Shown: positions 42,959-54,263 of the stretch, piece by piece
Position numbering within the stretch: the first letter of the stretch is position 1
Layout: the number at the start of each line of letters is the position of its first letter
Assembly: GCF_905404315.1 (NCBI RefSeq)
Contig: NC_066282.1
Location: 3,124,501-3,188,500 of the forward strand
DNA: 64,000 bases
From: Leptidea sinapis
Taxonomy: Eukaryota > Arthropoda > Insecta > Lepidoptera > Pieridae
Direction: 5' to 3'
Notes under the pieces: model-generated
Databases searched by the model: none
Seen by the model: only the letters and a program-made list of their open reading frames with translations
What the model was told of the DNA's origin: nothing
Program-made: the position numbers and the translations under genes

Positions 42959-43738
42959 TTGTTTATGTCGTTAAAAATTAATAGCTCATTTCGACGAGTT
43001 GCGACTTTGCGCAACAATACTGTTGTAAATAGGTCAATAGAGGCCAATAAGAGAAACACACGACGTAGGGCTTGCATTGCTTCGCCAGCGAGTTTTGAAT
43101 CAGCGAAATTTGACTCGACTCCGGCCGCTGTGCCCGCACGTGTAATCGGTAATATACTTGCCGCCCGTCCCTCCCCTCCTCCCCTCTCGGAGGTATCGCC
43201 TGCTGTCGTTACGTCAACACCTCAACGTGACTATGCTGCTGCCATCCGCCAGCAACCCAGAAAGCGGTCAGTGCTGAGAACAGAAAGTGGAAGCGGGCAC
43301 GCCCGCAACCAACCCGCTTGTAGAACTGTGCCGAAGGGTCTGACCGACAAGGATGGCTTCATTAAGGTGGAGCGGAAGAAGAGGAGTCCTCCTAGTCATA
43401 ACCAATGTGGCACAGCACCGATAGGACAGAACCAGCTCCTGCGTCCCGCTATACCAGTGACGTATATCTACGTGTCTCGCTTTCACCACACCACCAAGGC
43501 CTCCGACAATGTTCAGTACTTGGTGGAGAAGACAAGGTTCCGGTTGGGGATCGAAAAGTTGGTGACGCGTCACACAGTAGACTTCAACTCTTTTGTTGTT
43601 CGCGTCCCGAAAGATCATATTTCGACCTTCCTGGACGTGCAGCTGTGGCCGAAGGGGGTCTTGTTCCGCAAGTATCGCGGACGTCGCCGACCGCCGGAAG
43701 CTACCGAACCCGCACCTCACATCGCCGCGAAAATGTGA
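42959..43738 (+). CDS. LINE ORF1-type protein, open frame without ORF2
   Basis: The frame is open for 259 codons and GC-richer than its surroundings. The C-terminal half reads DKDGFIKVERKKRSPP, TYIYVSRFHHTTKASDN, DFNSFVVRVPKDHISTFLD and WPKGVLFRKYRG, which I recognise as the ORF1 (RNA-binding, gag-like) C-terminus of common lepidopteran LINEs. The N-terminal half is Ala/Pro/Arg-rich. The first codons lie in AT-rich sequence, so the true start may be internal or lost. Instead of an ORF2, the stop is followed by a short UTR with AATAAA at about 43811. This is either a truncated LINE or an ORF1-only (half-LINE) element. Confidence 0.7.
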   Translation: MFMSLKINSSFRRVATLRNNTVVNRSIEANKRNTRRRACIASPASFESAKFDSTPAAVPARVIGNILAARPSPPPLSEVSPAVVTSTPQRDYAAAIRQQPRKRSVLRTESGSGHARNQPACRTVPKGLTDKDGFIKVERKKRSPPSHNQCGTAPIGQNQLLRPAIPVTYIYVSRFHHTTKASDNVQYLVEKTRFRLGIEKLVTRHTVDFNSFVVRVPKDHISTFLDVQLWPKGVLFRKYRGRRRPPEATEPAPHIAAKM

Positions 43739-43903
43739 CGTAGATTTAAGTTATATATAATATGTATGTTAGACTATAAGGTATTTATTTTATGGGCCTT
43801 GTAGCCTGAAATAAAAGGATTTATTACTATTATTTCCTTACCTTCAATATTAACGAACTTTTTTATACTTTATTTTAATATATTCCGAACAACTAAAAAG
43901 TGC

Positions 43904-44095
43904 TTAGTTATAATTATAAGTTATTTTATGTTCAGATGCTGCAGATTCGGCTTGTACATCGCTCCACAAAATACTAACATTATCAAGAATATATTTAGAG
44001 GCAACAGTTAAAATGTTTATATCTTTAAATTGTGCTCTCAATGTTTCTTTAGGACCTAGGCTATAAATAGTACGAAAAACCCTCTTCTGCAGCAC
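43904..44095 (-). pseudogene. LINE polyprotein C-terminal fragment
   Basis: LQKRVFRTIYSLGPKETLRA followed by FKDINILTVASKYI is the segment after the thumb in CR1-like LINEs. Both sides are lost. Confidence 0.7.
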
Positions 44096-44299
44096 AGAGA
44101 TGGTATTAGTATCTTATTACTATGAAAATAACAACTAAACTAGTTGCGCAGTATCTATGTCAGTTAATTCATAACTCATATGTGCTTGCTACATAGGATT
44201 CAAAATACTCCTACCATACCAATACTTTAAAAATTCACCTTATAAAATAATATTTAACCAATAGGATATTTCAAATTAAAGAAGATGAAAGTACATTCA

Positions 44300-44560
44300 A
44301 TTTTCACGGGATACTGACAGGAGTACCATATATAGGACCGGACTTGTTTTGGGCCTGGTCCTTTATACAATATATACACATGATCTACCCGATTGCAACA
44401 AAGCAACATTTGCTACTATCGCAGATGACACGGCAAACCTGGCTCATAGTATATGTCCCAGAGAAACCTCCATGATTCCCAACGCAGCCTAGACTAAATT
44501 GGAAAGTGACTGAAAAAGTGGAGAACAAATGTCAGTGCGCAGAAGTCAATCCAAGTAACA
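44300..44560 (+). pseudogene. Jockey-type reverse transcriptase fragment
   Basis: It reads RTGLVLGLVLYTIYTHDLPD and CNKATFATIADDTANLAHS, i.e. the palm motif and an ADD box (Y or F replaced by I). Stops follow. The flanks are not LINE-like. Confidence 0.7.
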
Positions 44561-46619
44561 TATTTAGTCTGCCTAGAGAAGACTGCTCGCCTGTCACACT
44601 GCGGAACAATCAACTCCCCAACACAACTATGTAAAATATGGAATGTCATTGACTATGCCTAATAAGATTGTAATATGTGGTGTGCCTGTTTTCCGTAACA
44701 ATTTGTAAGTGTCGAATCGAACTGCCATAGATGCAGTTTCTTGTTGGATCAACAAGTGAAGTGGCAAAAGATTTAGTATGGCTTCGAGGGCTGCAGTAGG
44801 TGTAGTCCTCAATCACCCTGTTGTTGCCATATGTACCAGTCTTTGCTAGCTTTGTAGCTTTGCTTGTGCCGTCGCGTCGTGAGAAGTGTTCTGCGTCACC
44901 ATACTTATACGGTCCCAGACCAAGCGACGTATGTCGGATTTTCCCTAATAAGTTTACGGCTAGAAAAAATATGCGTTCCAAGATTTCGTTTACTTAGTTT
45001 TTTATTTTTGTAGGAGAAAGCTGTTGAATCTTCTGTGTTAGTATCACGTTCATTTGCCAGCTATCTTTCGCCGCAGTTCGTTACATTTGGTCACGACGGC
45101 AGCTCAAAGCTGGGCGAATATTTATTAGCCGTTCTTAAGAGAAAACATTGGAGGCCATATTTCCATACAAACGTTTTCGACTCTTTTCTCCTTGGTTTAT
45201 TAACCCTATATCATTACAGAATCATTATTAAATAATACAAATATCATCATTATCAGTGTCTGTCTGTTTTCCGTTTTTGAAGTGAAATTTCTTTAGAATC
45301 GTTGTGATTACAAACCGGATGCAACGGAAAAAACGACAGGTAAGAGACACAAATACAAAAATGTGTAGGTTGAAGCCGGCAAAGAATAAGACAGAAATGC
45401 ATACTATTTTATTTTTATGTATGACGCGAGTAGGTATACCTTAATATATTCTTATGTGATACGCACGACTTATAACTGCATAGACATCAGGAGAACATAA
45501 ATATGGTAGCGGTGTTAGTAATGTCTTTCAAAGCGGTTGAAATCATTAGTCATCCTAGCAACATGTACCAGGACTTCATATGCAGTTTAGAGGTTCATGC
45601 ACAATGCAGGTTTCACTTCTGACATGTGTACTTTGTACACACGCAATTTTTTAATATTTTTTTAAAGTGCTAGAGTTAAAAAAGTGCTTAAAACTACTTA
45701 ATCATATACTAAGGCCGTAAACAGAGCCCAAGAATACCAATCCAACAACAATACACAGCGAAAACATCAAAACCGACCCAATTTAATTCCATTCAATTCA
45801 GTTTTATTCATTTCATTATGATTGTTTAAATTTTGTAGGAAATAATTGCCGAGAACTCAGGATTTTGAGTTTTTAACTTACGATTTTTAGTCGGAGCTGC
45901 ATTTGTCCTTATCGCACTTAATGTCACTTCCGCGTTAGCGCGACGGTATGTTGTTTTAAATCTAAAATCTGAAAAAAGCCTCAGCTACTGTTTTCTCTAA
46001 AACGGGTAAGCTTGTGGATCCACGATCTTCTATTTCTTGCTTGATATTATTTGCGCTATGATGCGCATACGCATGCATATTGAGCTCGAATATAGATGAT
46101 CTTGAAATTATAAACACTAAACACTTGGTATGCGGCGGCCTTGAAATAAATGTGTGCACGTTCCGCAATTAGGGCTGTCACACGTTACTTATAAAAATTT
46201 TAAATATTGCCAATATATTTTATTTATTATAAAGTGGCATAGCTCGGCTTGATCCCGGGCAGTATACGAAAGGTGAATCGGCAAGCACACCGATTTTTTT
46301 TCAACGAATTGGAAAAAAAATAAACTTCAAATTGTATCCTCAATGTTAACCGCAGCGGTGTGAAAGAAAGGAGGCGAGATGTGATAGTCAAATTGTACTT
46401 GCGCTAGTAACAAACACACGATGCTCGGCCGGCCCGCGTGAAAAAATGACAGATTGAAGTTAATCGGTACAGCACAGCGGTACTTTTCGGTAACACAAAC
46501 AGAGCTATACTCCCAGTGGATAACATAAAATTATACGTGACCCTGTACCTTGATGAACATTTAAAAATATAATAGAAATAGTAGTCACGTTCACCAGCAA
46601 TATGAATTTCACCATACAT
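44561..46619. other. about 2 kb without a supportable gene
   Basis: A 111-codon minus-strand frame at 44646-44981 has no motif that I know. The rest is AT-rich and broken by stops. No RNA gene seen. Confidence 0.4.
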
Positions 46620-46780
46620 ATCACTAAGGCATGCAACAGAACCTGGTTATCTTCAGTCGCCTTTATTCACTTGCGTTCAAGCAAAGAAATCTGCCCCTTA
46701 AGCACAAATTGACATTGTACAAAACCATCGTACATCCGATAATATCATTCGCAAGCGTCGTGTTTCGTCACAAAATGTCT
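46620..46780 (+). pseudogene. Jockey-type LINE fragment (thumb)
   Basis: SRLYSLAFKQRNLPLKHKLT followed by LYKTIVHPIISFASVVF matches the Jockey segment L-x-x-K-L-x-L-Y-K-T-x-x-R-P-x-x-x-Y-A-S. It continues into unrelated sequence. Confidence 0.7.
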
Positions 46781-47081
46781 GCGCGTCGTAGAATACGGCA
46801 AAATACTTGTTATAAAAATTTCGTATTAATTGCAAAAAAGTTCGAAGAAAAGTGTCGATTGCCGTCTGCAGTGTAAGTATTCACTACCGACTAGCGAGAC
46901 GAAAGAAACTAAGCGTATAAGTATATAAATCTGATAAATACTGAATGAATTATTTACTTAAATTTAAATATTATATAGACTGTAAAAATGCCGTGTAGCT
47001 GTTTAGCTGTGTTGATATTTGTTAAAAGTACTTAAGAAAATTTATTGAAGTAGGCGTTGCTTTGCGGAAATCCATAATTAT
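46781..47081. other. no gene seen
   Basis: AT-rich spacer between a LINE fragment and a fold-back element. Confidence 0.4.
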
Positions 47082-47268
47082 ACAAATGATTTAAGATTTC
47101 TTTAGTGTTAATTCCGCCAATATTTGTTTTTACGAGACCAGGTCTCGTGCCAATTTTTGGCGAGACAACACATCCTGAGGATGCCTCGTGTAGAGGCGAA
47201 ACACGTGTCGAATTGTTTAAAAACAAATATTGGCGGAATTAACACCACAGAAAACTTAAATCATTTGT
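47082..47268. repeat. fold-back copy of the 5475/57637 family
   Basis: The outer about 50 bp at each side are inverted repeats (ACAAATGATTTAAG ... GTGTTAATTCCGCCAATATT). The left arm is shortened after about 47132. The small palindrome ACGAGACC-A-GGTCTCGT follows it, and then the single-arm core GAGACAACACATCCTGAGG. Confidence 0.85.
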
Positions 47269-47589
47269 TTAAAAGTACTTAATGAAATATTTGACTTTTA
47301 GTGCTAATATCCATTGCTCTTTGTTTAATAATGTAGAATATGTGACAACCCTATCTGCTGTCCAATCCGCACTCAGTGCAGTTTATCATCACTAAACGAT
47401 AATACCTACAAAGTTGCTTTAAGAGGGTAAGTAATAATATGTATTAGCTTTATTACGTCAGAGTGCAAACGAGGAACGAGTGCAGCGGTACAATAATTTG
47501 TACACTTCTATTTTATTATCTTACTAGTTATTCTTACTTTTCTTGTTCTTGATTAATTAATATAAATTGTGAATCATCTAGCAAAAATG

Positions 47590-47878
47590 AATGCTAATTG
47601 GTATGTACCTATTTTATTTTAAATTATTACGTCCACAAAATCGTCACCTAGTTACTGATTTTCATTATTATTACACTAGAAATAAGGGATTGCTTGTAAC
47701 TTATTACAGTATGCTTATAAGATACATATTAGCTTTAAGGGTAAATGTATACACTTTTATAATAAAGTCCCAGCCACTGGCATTATCTATAAAATGTTTT
47801 ATTAAAAAATGGCTCTGTCGTAAATCCTATTACTCCACAGATGAATATCTAAATGATTGGACAGCCTGGGACTAGATT
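47590..47878 (+). pseudogene. LINE polyprotein C-terminus
   Basis: The frame reads IKCFIKKWLCRKSYYSTDEY then LNDWTAWD and stop at 47873-47875. This is the CR1-like C-terminus N-x-I-P ... F-K-R-x-x-K-K-x-L-x-x-K-x-Y-Y-S-x-x-E-Y-L-N-D. Upstream the frame is less certain. Confidence 0.7.
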
Positions 47879-48397
47879 ATGTTTATTTTATAGCAATAGC
47901 AATGACAGTACAATATTGTATATTTTTATTAAAAAGAACGCAAAAAAAGAATGCTGGGAGAGTTTCTTTCGCCGCTTTTTCACTCACAGAGCGCCACGTG
48001 TTTCCGAAGCGGTAGTAGTATCTAGTATTTTAGAAATGACATCAAAAAGAATTGTAAAGGAATCAATTTTGAGAAAATAAATGCCTTTTATGCCTTTACG
48101 GGTGGATTCATATTTCCGTACTACAATTTATAACATAGTATAAATCTTGAGAGCTGTGATGTAGCTGATAAGAGATGATAACTAACATTATAATCCCCAG
48201 CAATATACAGCAATAATATGATAATATTTGTATTCTTCTATAATAATCTATTATACAATATATTGTGTTAAATTCTCATTGAACAATAAATTTTTACTTA
48301 CCTACCTACCTATTTACCTATCGATATCTTTTGTCCACTAATTAGTAATAATAATTCCCGAAAGGTTCTCGGGAAGTCAGATTGATAACTTGCTTTT
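47879..48397. other. probable LINE 3' UTR then AT-rich spacer
   Basis: The first about 200 bp, ending near AATAAATGCC at 48076, likely belong to the LINE above (its 3' UTR). The rest holds nothing recognisable. Confidence 0.4.
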
Positions 48398-48538
48398 GGT
48401 TTTTTTTTTTATGAAAATAAGGGACGAGACGAGCAGGACGTTCAGCTGATGGTAATTCACACGCCCTACCCATTAGAGTGCAGTGCCTCTCAGGATTCTT
48501 GAAAAACCCAAAAATTCTGAGCAGCACTACAATTGCGC
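48398..48538 (-). mobile_element. SINE-like family member, copy 3
   Basis: T-run, then ATGAAAATAAGGGACGAGAC, AGCAGGACGTTCAGCTGATG and AAAAACCCAAAAATTCTGAG. It ends at TGCGCTG where LINE sequence starts, so it is truncated or chimeric. Confidence 0.8.
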
Positions 48539-48640
48539 TGCAGCCTCACATGGAGTACTGTTCTCACCTATGGGCGGGTGCTCCCCAGTACCCACCAGCT
48601 CCTTCCATTTTACCACATTCAACGAATAGCGGCTCGAATT
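48539..48640 (+). pseudogene. LINE reverse transcriptase thumb fragment
   Basis: LQPHMEYCSHLWAGAPQY followed, after a frame change, by AARIIKV is the widespread LINE segment V-R-P-H-M-E-Y-C-S-H-L-W-A-G-A. Its junction with the SINE-like sequence is abrupt. Confidence 0.75.
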
Positions 48641-48739
48641 ATCAAAGTCAAAGTTTTTATTGGCATAAACATGACATTTATGACGTGCAAGTTTTACTGT
48701 TGTAATATCAATTAAACAAAAAATTGTAGCAATATTATC

Positions 48740-49240
48740 TATTCAAATTCAAATATTTTTATTGAAAATAGGATTTAAAATCACTTATTCAACGTCAAAT
48801 ACCCATTCAAAAGAGACTGCCTCAGACCTGAGAAGAATGGGCGCAAGAAACTCAGCGGGCTTTTTTTTAATATAAAATATGGATTACAATGTAATATCGT
48901 ACAATAAACATTTATAATTAAAGAGCCTGAGGGTGTTCGCTTTATTCCCACTCCGTGGTGTCATTAAGAAACTCGTTTATGCTATAATAACCTTTCCTAC
49001 ACAAACATTTTTTAACAACTCTTTTAAATTTCGTAACACATTTGTTGTGTACATTTTCTGGGATCATATTGTAGAAGCATATACATCGCCCAACAAAAGA
49101 CTTACTAACTCGACCCAACCGAGGAGTAGGCATGACAAGTTTATATTTGTTGCTCGTGTTAACATTATGAATGTCACAGTTTCTAGAAAATTTTTCTCTT
49201 AATGATTCTTTAGGACCTAGGTTATAAATATATTATTAAG
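48740..49240 (-). mobile_element. LINE C-terminus and 3' UTR (CR1-like family)
   Basis: The minus strand reads PRLGRVSKSFVGRCICFYNM then IPENVHNKCVTKFKRVVKKC and YYSINEFLNDTTEWE before the stop at about 48942. The 3' UTR follows to about 48740, where the T-rich stretch reads as its tail. The piece starts abruptly at LGPKES-type sequence near 49230. Related copies are at 11850, 38490 and 54264. Confidence 0.85.
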
Positions 49241-49267
49241 TATATTATATTATAAAAAAATATTGAA

Positions 49268-49540
49268 AATATTCCTCAAATGAATATAATTAAGCAGTTT
49301 TTACTAAGGTATATTTTCAATTTAGATGAGAAATTCCTATTTGACGATACCTCTCTTATTATTTTTGGGATGTGATTATAGATTTTTATGCACATACAAA
49401 AACAGTTTCTCTGAAACAATGTAGTTCTACAGTAAGGTACTTGTAGTTTTGGGAGGTGGATGGGTAAAGAGATGTGGGTGCTCTCTGAATTTTCTACCGC
49501 ATATATCACGGGGAGTTTTTCGGGTTCATTCATCTGACAT
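49268..49540 (-). pseudogene. LINE polyprotein C-terminal fragment
   Basis: HLPKLQVPYCRTTLFQRN and then CIKIYNHIPKIIREVSSNRN with FSSKLKIYLSKNC fit the LINE C-terminal pattern K-x-x-Y-N-x-L-P-x-x-I-x-x ... F-K-x-x-L-K-x-x-L. Family not resolved. Confidence 0.65.
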
Positions 49541-49588
49541 CACGACAATATGCGAAATTTCACGCGAATCATATACACATCTGGCCTG

Positions 49589-49922
49589 ACTGACCTCTAC
49601 TATATACCACTGGACTGGCGGCTGTCAAAGTGCTTTTGTGTCTGTTTGATATTCGCCATTTTGGCGCTGTTGGCCATGTAGCGAGAGTATCCGGTACTAA
49701 AACTAGTAATGACAACCTCAGCAAACATCGATAGATTGTGGGAAACTATTTACAAAAAAAAAATTATATACTTTATTACGTTGATTCTTGAAGTATAAAT
49801 AACACGAACGAAAACGAACGAAATTAATTCAAAATGCAAAAATACTTCAGAGTATTGTACGTTCCTTCGCAGCCATTTGTATTATACTTAAAATTAATTC
49901 TCTGGACGCTCGGAGTGGCGCT
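49589..49922. repeat. interspersed repeat, copy B (inverted partner of 30145-30462)
   Basis: Reverse complement of copy A over its whole length, about 19 kb away. A SINE-like copy begins immediately beside it at 49928. Confidence 0.85.
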
Positions 49923-49927
49923 CCAAT

Positions 49928-50262
49928 TTTTTTTTTTATAAAAATAATGGACGAGACGAGCAGGACGTTCAGCTAATAGTAATTGATACGCCCTGCCCAT
50001 TACAATGCAGTGCCGCTAAGTATTCTTGAAAAACCACAATAATTCTGAGCGGCATTACAACAGCGCTCATCACCCTGTGACATAAGATGTTAGGTCTCAT
50101 TTGCCCAGTAATTTCACTAGCTACGGCGCCCTGTAGACCGAAACACAGTAATGCTTACACATTACTGCTTCACGGCAGAAATAGGCGCCGTTGTGGTACC
50201 CATAATCTAGCCGGCATCCTGTGCAAAGGAGCCTCCAAATGGGCACAAATTTACAATTTGCT
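49928..50262 (-). mobile_element. SINE-like family member, copy 4 (longest)
   Basis: This is one of the two fullest copies: GACGAGACGAGCAGGACG, ACGCCCTGCCCATTAC, TTTGCCCAGTAATTTCACTA, GGCGCCCTGTAGACCGAAAC and GCCGTTGTGGTACCCATAA. On the minus strand the family ends in an A-rich tail. I see no obvious tRNA promoter boxes. Confidence 0.85.
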
Positions 50263-50649
50263 GTCAAACTTATGGAACAGCCTGTCCATTTATAGGTCAT
50301 ATATATAGGTCAGTGACATCTGGCATTCTTCAATTTACAACTTATTTATTACAAAAGTAGTAATAAATAAACTAATATACTTGGTGATTTTCAAAAAATA
50401 TTACTGCCAAATTTGAAAGAATTTGAAACATTTTTTTAAAAATCATTTTAAAGCAGTTAAATTTATATAACGGTTAAAAATTGTTTCAATTGATTTTTTC
50501 TGACTGATGTATTGCGTTACCCAACGATGCGGTTTACCTTCCCATAAGAAGTTATTACTTCAATAATCACTAATCACCACGAACTCGGACGCTTGATCGG
50601 ATTGGTTTAGGTGCGTAAACGACACAGAAACGTACCAGACTGATATCAA
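50263..50649. other. no gene seen
   Basis: AT-rich spacer between a SINE-like copy and a MITE. Confidence 0.4.
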
Positions 50650-51127
50650 GGGTATATTCCGATATGCGCTGCAACCACTGCACAGTGTGACGTCAATTTA
50701 GTATACTGTGAAGCCGTTACTTTATAGCCAGTTATACTGGTTACTACTTAAAACGGAACGCAATCCCGTATACTGTCAGCCGCATTTTTTGACGCAGCAT
50801 TCCAATGAGTGCATTAAAGTTTTCTAGTTCATTAAAAAAAAAAAACTGTTGTTGGAGTACTGTCAAATTAAAAATATTTGGGATTAAACTGTAGGCCTTG
50901 TTTATAAAACGTTAGGCACTCGAGTGGTTTTGATTGATCACGTGATTAAAGTACTGCGAGTACCTAACCTCGAAACCGCCAGTGCCCACGGTAGAATATG
51001 GCGGCGATTTATGACGTCATATATTTCCCTAGGGTATTGCGGCAGTATACTGGCAGTCCATAACGGAACGGATTTTTCTACAGTGATAGCACTGTGCAGT
51101 GCTCGCAGTGCATTTCGGAACATACCC
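50650..51127. mobile_element. MITE copy 2 (GGGTATATTCCG ends), uninterrupted
   Basis: The inverted ends GGGTATATTCCGATATGC and GCATTTCGGAACATACCC are flanked by CAA on both sides (50647-50649 and 51128-51130). The inner part matches 9366-9665 and 10111-10195, and has about 80 bp near 50713-50790 that the other copy lacks. Confidence 0.85.
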
Positions 51128-51297
51128 CAAGTCATACGAAATGGAGCTCAGAATGCAATGTTCGATGAAAACCTTCAACTTGTTGTTGTAACTTCGTGCG
51201 TATTTTGAAAAGTTAAAGTAACTATGAGGATTAGATTCTTTTCAAACTATGAAGTAATGCCTGGTAGTTTTATTAGTACCTTTTCATGTTTTATTTT

Positions 51298-51594
51298 ATT
51301 TTTGGAACGAAGTTCCTTACGGCAGGCTTGGAGGGGATAGGGATTTTGATGCGCGACCGAACTGAAATAATGTGATAGTAAAACCGTAAGAAAAAATCCG
51401 TGGAAAAAAGTGCGTGGAATAAAACCGTTAAATGAGACGTGCGCAGGCGCGACAGTCGCATACACAAGCGAGTAGTGTATATATTATCAATATTATTATA
51501 TTAATATATGATAACGATTATAGCAATATTAGAACGATTTTTTTTGCAATTTGTGTCGATTCTACATTAGCCGAAGGAACTTCGTTCCTACCCG
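51298..51594. repeat. possible inverted-repeat element, about 297 bp
   Basis: GGAACGAAGTTCCTTACG near 51304 is nearly complementary to GAAGGAACTTCGTTCC near 51574. The arms are only 16-17 bp and each is itself partly palindromic, so this may be chance or a very small MITE. Confidence 0.4.
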
Positions 51595-52474
51595 GTGTCC
51601 CACGACACCACATTTGTCTTTTTGTAATAAAATGGCTTTTGGCTTAAGTAGCTCTTTTTCACCAAAATACAAAAAAAATACCTAAAATACAAAATTAAAT
51701 AGTAAATTACCTTAAATATCAGCTGTAAATGATGATTTAAAAGAGTGGCTATGAGATTCATCACTTCTTCTCATTTAAGCTCAACGTTTTGCGAAGTAGT
51801 GGTAAATGACTGTGTGAAAGAAGTGACTTCTCACTTCTTTGATTTCATATTGGTCATATTTAGCTTACTACAAATTTCATTTAACAGCTGTGCATATCCA
51901 TTTCCTGAACAGGAACCTACCACAGATTCCTTCCACAAACGTTTTATTTATACTTAGTTTCAAATTTAGGTTTTCATTAGGTATACACTATTTCAGTCTA
52001 TATATATATTTTACATTCGTGATTGAACGTAGAGTGTATCCTCATCCCGACAAAGTCGCTTCCCGCTGTGTGTCCCTCAGAGGTGTGTCATTGAAGGTTT
52101 TTAACCTAATTTAACTGTTTTTTGTCAATGGTCAACAGGTTGAAAAAAACTGTTAAATCGTCAACGGGTTTTGAAAAATCGGTTAATGCATTTATTAATA
52201 ATTTAGATTTTATTAGGTTTTTATTTCGTCAATATAATATCAAGTCAACGTTTTCGTTCGCAAATTCGTCAACTGTTTTGAATTAAGCTGTTTACGTGAG
52301 GCATTAACTTACTTCATTAATTGCGAGTTACGGGCGAAGACGTTGATTGAATTTATTAGCTTATTATGTTCAACAGGTTTTTTCATTGAAGAAAAACAGT
52401 TAATTCGTTAACGAATATAAAACTGTTAATAAAAACAGTTTATTGATTTTACAACCACCTCTAGTGTCCCTATG
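51595..52474. other. no gene seen
   Basis: AT-rich with no recognisable coding or repeat ends. The stretch 52085-52440 repeats words like AACAGGTT, AACTGTT and GTCAACG, suggesting an old degenerate short repeat. Confidence 0.4.
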
Positions 52475-52797
52475 TATGTATCTTTTGACCAGTGGGAGAC
52501 TCCTTTGCACCGGATGCCGGCTAGATTATGGGTACCACAACGGCGCCTATTTCTGCCGTGAAGCAGTAATGTGTAAGCATTACTGTGTTTCGGTCTGAAG
52601 GGCGCCGTAGCTAGTGAAATTACTGGGCAAATGAGACTTAACATCTTAGTCTCAAGGTGACGAGCGCAATTGAGGTGCCGCTCAGAATTGTTGAATTTTT
52701 GAAGAATCCTGAGGGGCATTGCATTTTAATGGGCAGGGCGTATCAATTACCATCAGCTGAATGTCCTGCTCGTCTCGTCCCTTATTATCTTAAAAAT
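52475..52797 (+). mobile_element. SINE-like family member, copy 5 (reverse of copy 4)
   Basis: Near-complete and inverted relative to copies 1-4: CCGGCTAGATTATGGGTACC at the left to CTGCTCGTCTCGTCCCTTAT at the right, then an A-rich end. Flanking duplication not resolved. Confidence 0.85.
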
Positions 52798-52869
52798 AAA
52801 AATCTATATAGACCTTTAAAACTACGTAAGGGATATTGATGCGGTTTTTAATAGATAGAAGATGTAGTG

Positions 52870-53005
52870 TTGGTAGGCCCCCTACAAGATAGTCCGGAAC
52901 TGGTTGGATGATGGTAGGGCAGGACCGATCGTCATGGCGATCTTTGGGGGAAGTAATTTGTCCAGTAGTCGTAGTAGTAGTAGACGTCTTCCGGCTGAAT
53001 GACAA
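52870..53005 (+). mobile_element. RTE-type LINE 3' end
   Basis: The frame reads VGQDRSSWRSLGE, the typical C-terminus of lepidopteran RTE LINEs (R-x-x-W-R-x-L-G-E-A-F/Y-V-Q-Q-W-T), followed by an ATGATG-like tail at 52994-53022. It contains a short GTAGTA run. Confidence 0.7.
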
Positions 53006-53069
53006 TGATGATTATGATAGTAACACTGATCATTTTAGAATTTTCTATTGGGATGTCGTAAATGAACAC

Positions 53070-53210
53070 ATTTTATTGCGCATACATTGAGGGAGTTCAG
53101 ATATATAACAACCTGCCCTCAGAAATAAGAAATGCCAAAACATTGTCCTTCTTTTAAAGCGAGCCTTCAAAGGCACATAATTATTACATACACTCAATAA
53201 TTATGAAATG
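53070..53210 (+). pseudogene. LINE polyprotein C-terminal fragment
   Basis: It reads GVQIYNNLPSEIRNAKTL, a frame change, then FKASLQRHIIITY and a stop, the usual LINE ending. An AATAAA lies downstream at about 53360. Confidence 0.6.
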
Positions 53211-53944
53211 TTTCAATAACATATGTACTTAGGTTATGTCTTATTCGTTTGCTTAACATTGAAATGAATTCTGTACCTACCAAAATCATTGTTGTTAAGT
53301 ACGTACTTTAATTTGTAAAATATTAATTTCTCATGTAAGTGACAATAGGTCTTAATAAGAATAAAGTTATTTAAACCTATACATGAGATAGTCAAAATGT
53401 GCTAGAGTATTGCAAAACATTGTTGCTCGACGAAAAAGTGCGCGATAGGAGCTATATGTTTATCTCTTAGGGAAAATCTACAATAATTATTTATCCTTTA
53501 CTATTTACGAGAAATAATGGCATATTTACGAAGCGAATTTAAGCAATACAGCATTAATCCTTATAAAATTAAGTATACATTGTGCATTTAATAATTGTGC
53601 AAATGTTCAAATATTAATTTATATTGATACATAAATATTTCAGTAGGTAGTGAAAATAATTACTCAAAATCCGATTCACAAGCCGAGTCCGAGCAGAGTC
53701 AGAGAATAGCGACGTTTCAAATCCGTGCATCAAAAGCCAGGGTCAAAAACTAATTATGAGCGAGTACGGAGTAAGTTGTTAAATGAAAAGGGATTTGTGG
53801 CGTGCGCGCACCCCATCATACTCTTACTCACACAAAACACGGGCTATTCACGCACACAGAGACAGTTGTGTTTGGGGCTTAGCGCGACAGCGATAGTTTC
53901 TTCAAATACCTATTTTACAAATTACGCTTGACCCGGGGGGGACC
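53211..53944. other. no gene seen
   Basis: The start is the LINE 3' UTR; the rest is AT-rich with nothing recognised. Confidence 0.4.
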
Positions 53945-54078
53945 TCTTAACATCTTCTGCCTCAAGGTGACGAGCGCAATTATGTGTGCCGATCAGAATT
54001 TTTGGGTTTTTCAAGAATCCTGAGCGGCACATCAGCTGAATGTCCTGCTCGTCTCGTCCCTTATTGTCATAAAAAAAT
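53945..54078 (+). mobile_element. SINE-like family member, copy 6 (truncated)
   Basis: AAGGTGACGAGCGCAATT, TTGGGTTTTTCAAGAATCCT and CTGCTCGTCTCGTCCCTTAT match copy 5. It has an internal deletion of about 45 bp and lacks the outer half. Confidence 0.75.
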
Positions 54079-54263
54079 AACCCTCCTGAATGAGGTTCGT
54101 TCACTTAAATTAATAATGTGATTTCATTTCATTTTAAAACTTCAATATGAATGTCAGCGATAACTAAACAGCTCTGCTGAGTCAGTCTCTTGTGAGAGCA
54201 CGTTGGCTCTTTCAGCACGTGTGAATATCTCAACCCTACCTTCTGGCTTTCCTTAATACCTAC

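Noticed and set aside
44646..44981. 111-codon minus-strand frame
   Set aside because: No domain, no start context, no splice partners; could not be supported as a gene.
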